DNA from: Hymenobacter elongatus
GTDB taxonomy: Bacteria; Bacteroidota; Bacteroidia; Cytophagales; Hymenobacteraceae
Direction: 5' to 3'
NCBI RefSeq assembly: GCF_004745955.1
Contig: NZ_SRLD01000001.1
Span: forward strand, 124,001 to 188,000
Length of the DNA stretch: 64,000 bases
The first letter of the stretch is position 1. Each line of letters begins with the position of its first letter. A program made the position numbers and the translations under genes. Below are positions 25,286 through 31,641 of the stretch, piece by piece. The notes below the pieces were generated by a model. That model did no database searches. It worked only from the letters and a program-made list of their open reading frames with translations, and had not been told where the DNA came from.

Positions 25286-26554
25286 TTGCTTTTCCTCTAT
25301 ACCATTGGCCTTCACCTCTACGCTCTGCTGCTGCGGCTGGTAGCGCCCTTCGTGCCCAAAGCTGCGCAGTGGGTGGCCGGGCGCCGGGGCCTGCTGGCTC
25401 ACATCCAGCGCACGCTGCAGGCGGATACCGCGCCCCGCGTGTGGTTTCACTGCGCCTCGTTGGGTGAATTTGAGCAGGGTCGCCCGCTGATGGAAGCGTA
25501 CGCCCAGCGGCACCCGGACCATAAAATCGTGCTGACGTTCTTCTCGCCTTCGGGCTATAGCGTGCGCCAGGGCTGGCCGGGGGCGGCTTACGTCTTCTAT
25601 CTGCCCCTCGACACCCGCCGCAATGCCCAGGAGTTTCTGGACATTGTGAGGCCCCGGCTGGCGGTGTTCGTGAAGTATGAGTTCTGGCACTATCTGCTGG
25701 CGGGCCTGCGGCAGCGCGGCATTCCCACGATCTGCGTATCGGCTATTTTCCGACCCAATCAGGTATTTTTCAAACCCTGGGGTGGTTTCTACCGCCGCAT
25801 GTTGGGCTGCTTCACGCACCTGTTTACCCAGAACGAGGCGTCGACGCGGCTGCTGGCCCACATCGGGATAACGCAAGCCAGCGTGGCCGGCGACACGCGC
25901 TTCGACACGGTGGTGCGCACAGCCCTGGCTGCTCCCGCAGCACTGCCGCTCCTGGAGGCCTTCGTAGCCGATGGTGCCCCGGTGTTCATTATTGGCAGCA
26001 GTTGGCCCGACGACCTGCCGATCCTCGCCCCGCTGGTGCAGCGCTACCACGGCCAGCTGCGCTTTGTGGTAGCCACTCACGAAATCAGCGAGGCGAACCT
26101 GCGGCTGGTAGAAGCGATGCTGCCCGACCAGGTGGTACGCTACTCGAGGGCTACAGCCACCACGGTAGCCACGCAGCGCGTGCTGCTTATAGACAACGTG
26201 GGACTGTTGTCGCAGCTCTACCGCTTTGGCTCCTATGGCTACATCGGGGGGGCTTTTGGCAAAGGACTCCACAACACGCTGGAAGCCGCTGCCTTCGGGC
26301 TGCCACTGTTCTTTGGCCCCGCCTACGGTAAGTTTCAGGAAGCTATTGACTTAGTGGAGCTGGGCTGCGCCTTCCCGGTGCGGTCGGGGAAGGAGTTGCA
26401 AGCTGCCTTTGCCCGCCTCTACCACGATGAAGTGGCCCGCCTGCGGGTGCAGGACCTCAGCCTGGAGTATGTGCACCAAAAAGCCGGCGCCACCACCCGC
26501 ATCATGCGGTGGCTGGACGCACAAGTACTGCACCCGGACCGGCTACCTTCGTAA
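25286..26554 (+). CDS. waaA: 3-deoxy-D-manno-octulosonic acid (Kdo) transferase
   Basis: The 422-residue GT-B enzyme attaches Kdo to lipid A on the cytoplasmic face of the inner membrane. An N-terminal membrane anchor (LFLYTIGLHLYALLLRLVAPF) precedes WFHCASLGEFEQGRPLMEAY, where the catalytic Glu of WaaA lies; VFVKYEFWHYLLAGLR, FTQNEAS, and the C-terminal YGYIGGAFGKGLHNTLEAAAFGLPLFFGPAYGKFQEA nucleotide-sugar site follow. The start is TTG at 25286; the first ATG is far inside the domain. It implies a Kdo-containing lipid A. Confidence 0.92.
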   Translation: MLFLYTIGLHLYALLLRLVAPFVPKAAQWVAGRRGLLAHIQRTLQADTAPRVWFHCASLGEFEQGRPLMEAYAQRHPDHKIVLTFFSPSGYSVRQGWPGAAYVFYLPLDTRRNAQEFLDIVRPRLAVFVKYEFWHYLLAGLRQRGIPTICVSAIFRPNQVFFKPWGGFYRRMLGCFTHLFTQNEASTRLLAHIGITQASVAGDTRFDTVVRTALAAPAALPLLEAFVADGAPVFIIGSSWPDDLPILAPLVQRYHGQLRFVVATHEISEANLRLVEAMLPDQVVRYSRATATTVATQRVLLIDNVGLLSQLYRFGSYGYIGGAFGKGLHNTLEAAAFGLPLFFGPAYGKFQEAIDLVELGCAFPVRSGKELQAAFARLYHDEVARLRVQDLSLEYVHQKAGATTRIMRWLDAQVLHPDRLPS

Positions 26555-26597
26555 GCCTGCCCGGCATGCTATGTTTAGTTACACTTCAGCCCACGTG

Positions 26598-26644
26598 GTG
26601 AGGCCAGACCTTCGCAGAATCAGCCTACTGGACGAAGGCCTCAC
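26598..26644. other. Stem-loop in the waaA-rsgA gap
   Basis: GTGAGGCC (26598-26605) pairs with GGCCTCAC (26637-26644), extended by TTCG/CGAA after a bulge. There is no T-run. It lies 25 bases before the rsgA ATG and could affect rsgA expression. Confidence 0.4.
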
Positions 26645-26668
26645 CGCACCATTTTCATCCCCTCACTT

Positions 26669-27595
26669 ATGACCGGTATTGTCGTCAAATCAACGGGCTC
26701 GTGGTACCTGGTGCGGGAGCCTGGCACGGGCCAGCTGCACCGCTGCCGGCTGCGGGGCAAGTTCAAAAACAAAGGGCTGAAGGTGAGCAATCCGCTGGCG
26801 GTGGGCGACCAGGTGGAGTTTACGGTGGAAGAGCAGACCGAAGGCGCGGGCGTGATTCACCACATCGAGCCGCGCCGCAACTACATCATCCGCCGCTCGG
26901 TGCACAAGGCCGAGCACGCCCACATCGTGGCCGCCAACCTCGACCAGGCATTGCTGGTCGTGACGCTGGTGTCGCCGGCCACTTCGTTCGGGTTCATCGA
27001 CCGGTTTCTGGTGACGGCCGAAGCCTACAGCATTCCGGTGACGCTCATTTTCAACAAGACCGACCTCTACGACGCCGACTTATCCGACTACCAGGATCAG
27101 ATTCTGAAGATGTACCAGCGCACGGGCTACCCCGGCCTGCGCTGCTCGGCGCACTCGGGCGAAGGTATAGCCGAGGTCGATGCCCTGCTCGATGGCAAGG
27201 TGTCACTGCTGTCGGGACACTCGGGGGTGGGCAAAAGCACGCTCATCAACGTACTGGTGCCGGATCTGGATATCAAAACGGCGGAAATCAGCGAGTTTTC
27301 GGACAAGGGCGTGCACACAACTACGTTCGCCGAAATGCTGGAAGTACGGCCCGGCACTTACCTCATCGACACGCCCGGCATCAAGGAGCTGGGCCTGGTT
27401 GATATTCCGCCGGATCAGCTGGCGCACTTCTTCCCCGAGATGCGCGCCCTGCTCAACCAATGCCGCTATCACAACTGCCAGCACGTGCACGAGCCCGACT
27501 GCGCCGTGCGCGAAGCCGTGGAAAAAGGCAAGATTGCCTTGCCCCGCTACGACAGCTACGTGAGCATGCTCACGAATGATGATAACCGGCATTAG
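26669..27595 (+). CDS. rsgA: Ribosome small-subunit GTPase RsgA
   Basis: The 308-residue circularly permuted GTPase helps 30S subunit maturation. An N-terminal OB fold (to about residue 70) precedes the permuted G motifs: G4 NKTDLYD, then G1 GHSGVGKSTLIN, then G3 DTPGIKELGL. The C-terminal zinc site is CRYHNCQHVHEPDC. It sits downstream of waaA on the same strand. Confidence 0.95.
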   Translation: MTGIVVKSTGSWYLVREPGTGQLHRCRLRGKFKNKGLKVSNPLAVGDQVEFTVEEQTEGAGVIHHIEPRRNYIIRRSVHKAEHAHIVAANLDQALLVVTLVSPATSFGFIDRFLVTAEAYSIPVTLIFNKTDLYDADLSDYQDQILKMYQRTGYPGLRCSAHSGEGIAEVDALLDGKVSLLSGHSGVGKSTLINVLVPDLDIKTAEISEFSDKGVHTTTFAEMLEVRPGTYLIDTPGIKELGLVDIPPDQLAHFFPEMRALLNQCRYHNCQHVHEPDCAVREAVEKGKIALPRYDSYVSMLTNDDNRH

Positions 27596-27617
27596 CCACA
27601 GGGTCGGTATTAAAAAA

Positions 27618-27638
27618 GAACGTCATGTCGACCAACGG
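27618..27638 (+). repeat. Solo left-end fragment of the second hairpin type
   Basis: These 21 bases match the start of the hairpin arm at 27820-27840 (GAACGTCATGTCGACC onward). No matching right arm follows. Confidence 0.6.
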
Positions 27639-27658
27639 TTAGGCTGGCCCGAAACGGT

Positions 27659-27808
27659 GAAGCTGTTTAGGAAGCCTGGAAATTGACTCTTGAACGTCAT
27701 GCTGAGCTTGTCGAAGCATCTCGCGTGCACTGGTAATTTGAGTACTACTGCACGCGAGCTGCTTCGACAAGCTCAGCATGACATTTGATAGACTTCCTAA
27801 ACAGCTTC
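27659..27808. repeat. Intergenic nested hairpin repeat, GCGTGC core
   Basis: The outer arms GAAGCTGTTTAGGAAG (27659-27674) and its complement (27793-27808) enclose a long inner stem, 27696-27782, which starts GTCATGCTGAGCTTG and carries the core GCGTGC/GCACGC around a loop of about 20 bases. It sits between convergent rsgA and the fasciclin gene. Confidence 0.85.
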
Positions 27809-27815
27809 GGCAGCA

Positions 27816-27920
27816 AAACAGAACGTCATGTCGACCAACGGGAGACATCTTGCGTGCAATAGTAAAATAATTACTACTCCACGCGAGATGTCTCCCGTTG
27901 GTCGACATGACGTTCTGTTT
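27816..27920. repeat. Intergenic hairpin repeat with a different head module
   Basis: The outer 20 bases at each end (ending GTCATGTCGAC) are perfect complements. The next arm bases, CAACGGGAGACATC, replace the GCTTGTCGAAGCATC of the main family, but the inner GCGTGC core and AGTAA-type loop are shared. Confidence 0.85.
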
Positions 27921-27945
27921 GAGCGGTTGTAGGGCCGCGCCAGGC

Positions 27946-28578
27946 TTACATGGCCGGAGCGGGCGGCAGCAATACCTGGTCGATAACGTGGGTGACGCCG
28001 TTGCTGGAAATAACGTCAGGAATCTGGATGGTAGCGTTGTTGACCATGATTTTACCACCCTTCACCGACACCTTCATTTTTTCGCCGTTCACCGTCGTCA
28101 GCTCCTGGCCGTCTTTGAGGTCGGAGGCTACGAGGCGGCCGGCAATTACGTGGTAGGTCAGCACGCCTTTGAGCTTCTCTTTGCTTTCGGGCTTCATAAG
28201 GCCGGCCAACGCGCCCTTGGGCAGCTGGATAAAGGCTGAGTTGGTGGGCGCAAATACCGTGAACGGGCCCGGGCCGCTGAGCGTACCGCCCAGGTCGGCC
28301 GCCGACACGGCCCGCACCAGCGTGCTGACGCTGGAGGCCTGCACCGCGTTTTGCACGATGTTCTTGTCGGGGGTCATGGCTACGCCGTCTACCATTACGC
28401 CCTCGGGCTTGCCCATGCGGGCCGAGTCGGTCATCATGGCGGCCGAGTCGACGGTGGCAATAGCCTCGGTTTCGGCCGTGGCATTCTCGGTGGTTTTGGC
28501 GTCGCCGCAGCTGCTCAGGCTGGTAGCCAGTACGGCAGCGCTCAGGGCGAACGAGGCAGAACGAAGGATCTTTTTCAT
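27946..28578 (-). CDS. Fasciclin domain lipoprotein
   Basis: The 210-residue protein begins MKKILRSASFALSAAVLATSLSSCGD, a lipoprotein signal with lipobox LSSC. After a Thr/Ala-rich linker, a single fasciclin (FAS1) domain runs to the C-terminus: SSVSTLVRAVSAADLGGTLSGPGPFTVFAPTNSAF, LTYHVIAGRLVASDL, INGVTHVIDQVLLP-like ending. FAS1 domains mediate adhesion or matrix contact. The start upstream at 28626 was rejected. Confidence 0.92.
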   Translation of the reverse strand: MKKILRSASFALSAAVLATSLSSCGDAKTTENATAETEAIATVDSAAMMTDSARMGKPEGVMVDGVAMTPDKNIVQNAVQASSVSTLVRAVSAADLGGTLSGPGPFTVFAPTNSAFIQLPKGALAGLMKPESKEKLKGVLTYHVIAGRLVASDLKDGQELTTVNGEKMKVSVKGGKIMVNNATIQIPDVISSNGVTHVIDQVLLPPAPAM

Positions 28579-28712
28579 CGGAAAGGGAACGGGGTTAGGG
28601 ATTGGTTGAGGAAAGTGCGGGAGCAATATCGAAATATTCGTCTTCTACCATAGTTGGCGTGCGTACCAAACCCTGGCAGTAGGCCGGATGTTTAGCCCCT
28701 TCCAGAATTGGC

Positions 28713-28720
28713 TACCTTTG
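28713..28720 (+). promoter_or_regulatory. -7 promoter box for the peptidyl-prolyl isomerase gene
   Basis: TACCTTTG, a perfect TAnnTTTG, with TTTAG about 19 bases upstream as a weak -33 element. Confidence 0.5.
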
Positions 28721-28773
28721 GCCCGGCGCGGCCTGCCGCGCCATTCTCTGTCCACCCATTTACGTTCCGCCGC

Positions 28774-29232
28774 ATGAAAACTGCCGAAATCCACACCAGC
28801 AAAGGTGTCATGAAAGTCGAGTTCTTCGAACAAGACGCTCCCAACACCGTGAAAAACTTCACCGACCTGGCCCAGAAAGGCTTCTACGATGGCCTGAAGT
28901 TCCACCGCGTCATTCCCAACTTCGTGATTCAGGGCGGCTGCCCCAACTCCCGCGACGGTGCCAAGGGCACGCCCGGCACCGGCGGCCCCGGCTACAAAAT
29001 TGACTGTGAGCTGAAGGGCGGCAACCAGTACCACGACAAAGGCGTGCTGAGCATGGCCCACGCCGGTCGCAACTCCGGCGGCAGCCAGTTCTTCATCGTC
29101 CATAGCCGTGAAAACACTGCCCACCTCGACCGCAACCACACCGTGTTCGGCAAAGTGGTAGAGGGCCTCGACATCATCGACCAGATCAAAGCCAACGACG
29201 AGATTCAGAAAATCGTAGTGGCCGAAGCTTAA
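28774..29232 (+). CDS. Cyclophilin-type peptidyl-prolyl isomerase
   Basis: The 152-residue cytoplasmic cyclophilin catalyses cis-trans isomerisation of X-Pro bonds. FHRVIPNFVIQGGCP carries the catalytic Arg; GVLSMAHAGRNSGGSQFFIVHS and HTVFGKVVEGLDIIDQI are standard active-site blocks. There is no signal peptide, so it matches the PpiB type. The ATG at 28774 fits the family start; the 22 upstream residues in frame from 28708 are not conserved. Confidence 0.93.
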   Translation: MKTAEIHTSKGVMKVEFFEQDAPNTVKNFTDLAQKGFYDGLKFHRVIPNFVIQGGCPNSRDGAKGTPGTGGPGYKIDCELKGGNQYHDKGVLSMAHAGRNSGGSQFFIVHSRENTAHLDRNHTVFGKVVEGLDIIDQIKANDEIQKIVVAEA

Positions 29233-29371
29233 GAAGCTTTTTGAGTTATTAGAAACGGTCATGCTGAGCTTGCCGAAGCATCTCGCGTGCAATGGTAACT
29301 TGATTACTCCTGCACGCGAGATGCTTCGACAAGCTCAGCATGACGTTCTTTTGACTTTCTAAACAGCTTCT
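29232..29371. repeat. Intergenic nested hairpin repeat, GCGTGC core
   Basis: The inner stem 29258-29344 matches the copy at 27696-27782 apart from a few substitutions and the loop. The right outer arm is TTTCTAAACAGCTTCT, the left one is partly decayed. It begins at the last base of the isomerase gene. Confidence 0.85.
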
Positions 29372-29448
29372 ACGCTAACAGCGGCTGGTTCAAAGCACCA
29401 GATCAAGGAGGATACCCGAACCAGAAAAGCCCGAACCCCTCCCTCCTT

Positions 29449-29490
29449 CACACAAGAAAGCCGGTCAGTGATGACCGGCTTTCTTGTGTG
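29449..29490. terminator. Strong bidirectional hairpin terminator
   Basis: A perfect 19-bp stem (CACACAAGAAAGCCGGTCA and complement) with loop GTGA. It is isolated between the isomerase gene and a repeat-rich region. Confidence 0.75.
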
Positions 29491-29598
29491 TTGCAGATAG
29501 CGTGTGAAGAAGACTATGGGCCGAAGCCGCTGGCGGGAAAGCCAGGCAGGCTAAAGCGTGAGTACAAGTAGCGGGCAGAGGCGTCAAAAGATTGTAAC

Positions 29599-29685
29599 GC
29601 GAAGCGCTGCTTCGCGACCGTTCGCGCTACTTGCCCGGCAAGTGTTGGTACGCGACGTGCTAACGGTCGCGAAGCAGCGCTTCGC
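29599..29685. repeat. Perfect 24-bp inverted repeat built from a small palindrome
   Basis: Bases 29599-29622 and 29662-29685 are exact complements, and each arm contains the palindrome GCGAAGCGCTGCTTCGC. A diverged relative is at about 35507-35535. 29372-29756 otherwise holds no gene. Confidence 0.7.
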
Positions 29686-29756
29686 GCTACCAGTCATCGC
29701 TTGTCCTCAGGCAGGCCCTAGTGTTTCTGAAAAAACCACCGGTTGCCCGCCGCGCT

Positions 29757-29924
29757 CTACGATTTGTAGGTGGGCCGGTGCACGTGCGGACGACCTTTGG
29801 CAACCGACCGGGCATACGGCCGGCGGCCCGACGAAGCGGCTACGGCCGTGGCCCCGGGAGCCAACAAAGCCAAAAACAACACAAGCGAAACAATGCGGCG
29901 AACGAAGGCGGAGGCAGTAGACAT
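29757..29924 (-). CDS. Candidate small secreted basic peptide (55 aa)
   Basis: The 55-residue frame begins MSTASAFVRRIVSLVLFLAL, a good signal peptide ending ATAVAA, and leaves a 25-residue mature part rich in Arg, Lys, His and Tyr (SSGRRPYARSVAKGRPHVHR, then PTYKS). The upstream minus-strand DNA has TTGCTTTG, one base from the -7 box. The longer frame that includes it is produced by a hairpin repeat and is not real. Small secreted proteins of this kind are known in Hymenobacter-like genomes, but coding is unproven. Confidence 0.45.
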   Translation of the reverse strand: MSTASAFVRRIVSLVLFLALLAPGATAVAASSGRRPYARSVAKGRPHVHRPTYKS

Positions 29925-30079
29925 GGCAGACGACAGCAAAGGAAGCAGAGCGGTTGGGGTAGAAGCATCGGTGGGCCGTGTTGCCTTTCCGATGCTACAA
30001 AGCAACACCAGCGTGCCCCGCCGTTTCGCACATGTTGCCCAATAGCCTGTTTTGCTGGCTGAATAAACGGCTTTCGTCT

Positions 30080-30136
30080 CCGGCCCCGCCCCGGCCCCGC
30101 CCCGGCCCCGGCTTGCCCCAGCCAGCCCCCCCCCCC
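30080..30136. repeat. C-rich tandem repeat and C11 homopolymer
   Basis: About three units of CCGGCCCCGCC (30080-30111) are followed by a run of 11 C (30126-30136). The stretch is intergenic. Confidence 0.8.
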
Positions 30137-30145
30137 GAACGCAGC

Positions 30146-30175
30146 AAGGCCTCCCTGCTTGCGCCGGGAGGCCTT
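30146..30175. terminator. Hairpin, possible terminator
   Basis: AAGGCCTCCC pairs perfectly with GGGAGGCCTT across a 10-base loop; there is no strong T-run. Confidence 0.5.
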
Positions 30176-30195
30176 GGAGTGTTGCGGATAGGTAG

Positions 30196-30362
30196 TAGAC
30201 TTGTTCCTGAATAAAGCGAAACGAAAAAAGAACGTCATGCTGAGCTTGTCGAAGCATCTCGCGTGCAGGAGTACTTATTTTACCAGTGCACGCGAGATGC
30301 TTCGACAAGCTCAGCATGACAGCCAAATTTTAGCATCGGCTCCTAATTCAGGAACAAGTCTA
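30196..30362. repeat. Intergenic nested hairpin repeat with a different outer arm
   Basis: The inner stem 30234-30320 is the standard GTCATGCTGAGC...GCGTGC type. The outer arms are TAGACTTGTTCCTGAAT (30196-30212) and its exact complement (30346-30362), unlike the GAAGCTGTTTAGGAAG arms elsewhere. Confidence 0.85.
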
Positions 30363-30383
30363 TAGCGTAACGGGGTGGTGGGG

Positions 30384-30803
30384 CTAGGCGGCCAGGGTGG
30401 CGCGGCGCTCCGTCACTTTGGTTTGGGCGCTGGTAAGCACTGCCACCTGGGCATCTACCTGCTCGGCGTCTACGGCGGCCAGGAAGCGTTCCGCATTGCT
30501 GCGGGCGCTGCCCTGGTCGTTGAGGTTGGCGCGGCGGAAAGTGGCGCGGCGCAGCTTGGTTTCGTTCTGCTTGCGCACGTTTTCCGGCAGGTCTGCGGTA
30601 GCCAGGATGGTGGTAAAGGCCGTGATTTCGGCTTCTACCCCGGCCAGCAGCGCCTTTACTTTTGCCTTCACCTGCTCGGAGCGGGTATCGGCGTAGTCCA
30701 GGTTGGTGTCGCGGTTCTGGTAGCTGGCCAGCTCAGCGGTGAGGTCGTCGAGTACTTCGCCGCACTCGGCTTGGGTGGTGAGGATGCTCAGATCGAGAGC
30801 CAT
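30384..30803 (-). CDS. Conserved hypothetical helical protein
   Basis: The 139-residue cytoplasmic protein starts MALDLSILTTQAECGEVLDDL and is almost entirely helical, with heptad-like Leu/Ala spacing and charged residues (SYQNRDTNLDYADTRSEQVKAKVKALLAGVEAEI, VTERRATLAA). No signal peptide, membrane helix or catalytic motif is present. It lies between a hairpin repeat and the XRE gene on the same strand. Function unknown. Confidence 0.7.
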   Translation of the reverse strand: MALDLSILTTQAECGEVLDDLTAELASYQNRDTNLDYADTRSEQVKAKVKALLAGVEAEITAFTTILATADLPENVRKQNETKLRRATFRRANLNDQGSARSNAERFLAAVDAEQVDAQVAVLTSAQTKVTERRATLAA

Positions 30804-30905
30804 AAGGATATAGGTTAAAAGGTGAACTGTGTCAGCCCAGAACGGAGGCGGGCGCTGAATATTAGAAATCGCCTATAAATATTTTTTTGGCCTTGCGCTA
30901 CCCTT

Positions 30906-31493
30906 TTAGCTACCCTGCTGCCCCAGCAGCGCGGCCAGGGCAGCGGCTTCTGTTTCCAGGGCCTCCGCCCGCAGGCGCAGCAGGTGGTAGCGGGCCACGT
31001 CGGGAGCGTGGTGCAGGGTGGCGTGGGCCTGCTGCTGCCGCTCCAGCAGCCACTGCCGGGTGTGGGCGGCTTCGGCGGGGGTGGTGAGCACGGCGGGCAG
31101 GCCGGGGGCCGCCAGCAGGCCCGGCAGCACCGCCTGCCAGCGCCGCGCCTGGGCGTGGATGGCGGCCAGCTTGCCCAGCTCCCGGCGCAGCTTGCCGGCC
31201 TGGTGGCGGCAGGCCCGCAGCCGCTCGGTGAGCAGGGCCTCGTCAGGGCTGCCCGGTGGGGCCACCTCGGGCGCGGGGGCAGCGGGCCGGGCCGGGGCCT
31301 CGGCGGGCAGCAGCACGGCCAGCGGGTTGAGGCGCAGCAGCACCCGGCCGGTGAGCACCCGGCGGCCAGCTTCGATATCGGCTACGTAGGGTCGGCTGAT
31401 GCCCAGGTAAGCGGCTAGCTCCTGCTGGTCGAGGCCGAAATACTTGCGCACTTGGGCTATAAGGGTGGTAGAAGGAATGGACTTGCGGGGCAC
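30906..31493 (-). CDS. XRE-family HTH regulator with long helical C-terminus
   Basis: The 195-residue protein has an N-terminal HTH_3 domain (about residues 10-55): VRKYFGLDQQELAAYLGISRPYVADIEAGRRVLTGRVLLRL. A Pro/Ala linker follows, then about 110 residues of Arg/Ala/Leu-rich helix that may dimerise or bind a partner. The start is GTG at 31493. It is divergent from the restriction-modification gene, and a 43-bp palindrome occupies its upstream region, a probable operator. Control of the restriction-modification gene is inference; an unlinked regulator of its own is also possible. Confidence 0.75.
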   Translation of the reverse strand: MPRKSIPSTTLIAQVRKYFGLDQQELAAYLGISRPYVADIEAGRRVLTGRVLLRLNPLAVLLPAEAPARPAAPAPEVAPPGSPDEALLTERLRACRHQAGKLRRELGKLAAIHAQARRWQAVLPGLLAAPGLPAVLTTPAEAAHTRQWLLERQQQAHATLHHAPDVARYHLLRLRAEALETEAAALAALLGQQGS

Positions 31494-31505
31494 AGGTCAG
31501 GGAAT

Positions 31506-31548
31506 TTTTGCAGCTTATTTTTCAAAATGTAAAAAATAAGCTGCAAAA
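31506..31548. promoter_or_regulatory. 43-bp palindrome upstream of the XRE gene (copy 1)
   Basis: Two exact 17-bp arms, TTTTGCAGCTTATTTTT and complement, flank the 9-base loop CAAAATGTA. It ends 12 bases before the XRE GTG (minus strand) and 94 bases before the divergent ATG at 31642. The same palindrome recurs inverted at 34984. A half-site-like TTGCAGCT lies at 31620. Confidence 0.8.
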
Positions 31549-31641
31549 CCCACTGGCCTAATAGTCTTTTTTCAGTAAACGTGCACTCCTTGATTCCTTA
31601 ATGAGGCTGGTAAATGTAGCTTGCAGCTCCACTTTACTATT

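Noticed and set aside
27659..27920. CRISPR-like appearance of repeated units
   Set aside because: Units are inverted repeats of variable type, not direct repeats with uniform spacers; no cas genes are present.
27639..28058. 139-aa minus-strand frame
   Set aside because: Entirely composed of repeat translation plus antisense of the fasciclin gene end.
29757..30326. 189-aa minus-strand protein starting MAVMLSLSKHLA
   Set aside because: Its first part is the translation of a hairpin repeat (MLSLSKHLA and EMLRQAQHDV are typical artefacts of such repeats). Only the last 55 residues are kept, as a separate small candidate.
31621..31641. TTG start of the restriction enzyme
   Set aside because: The TTG lies in a half-site-like TTGCAGCT and an ATG follows 21 bases later, so the ATG is preferred; the choice does not affect any domain.
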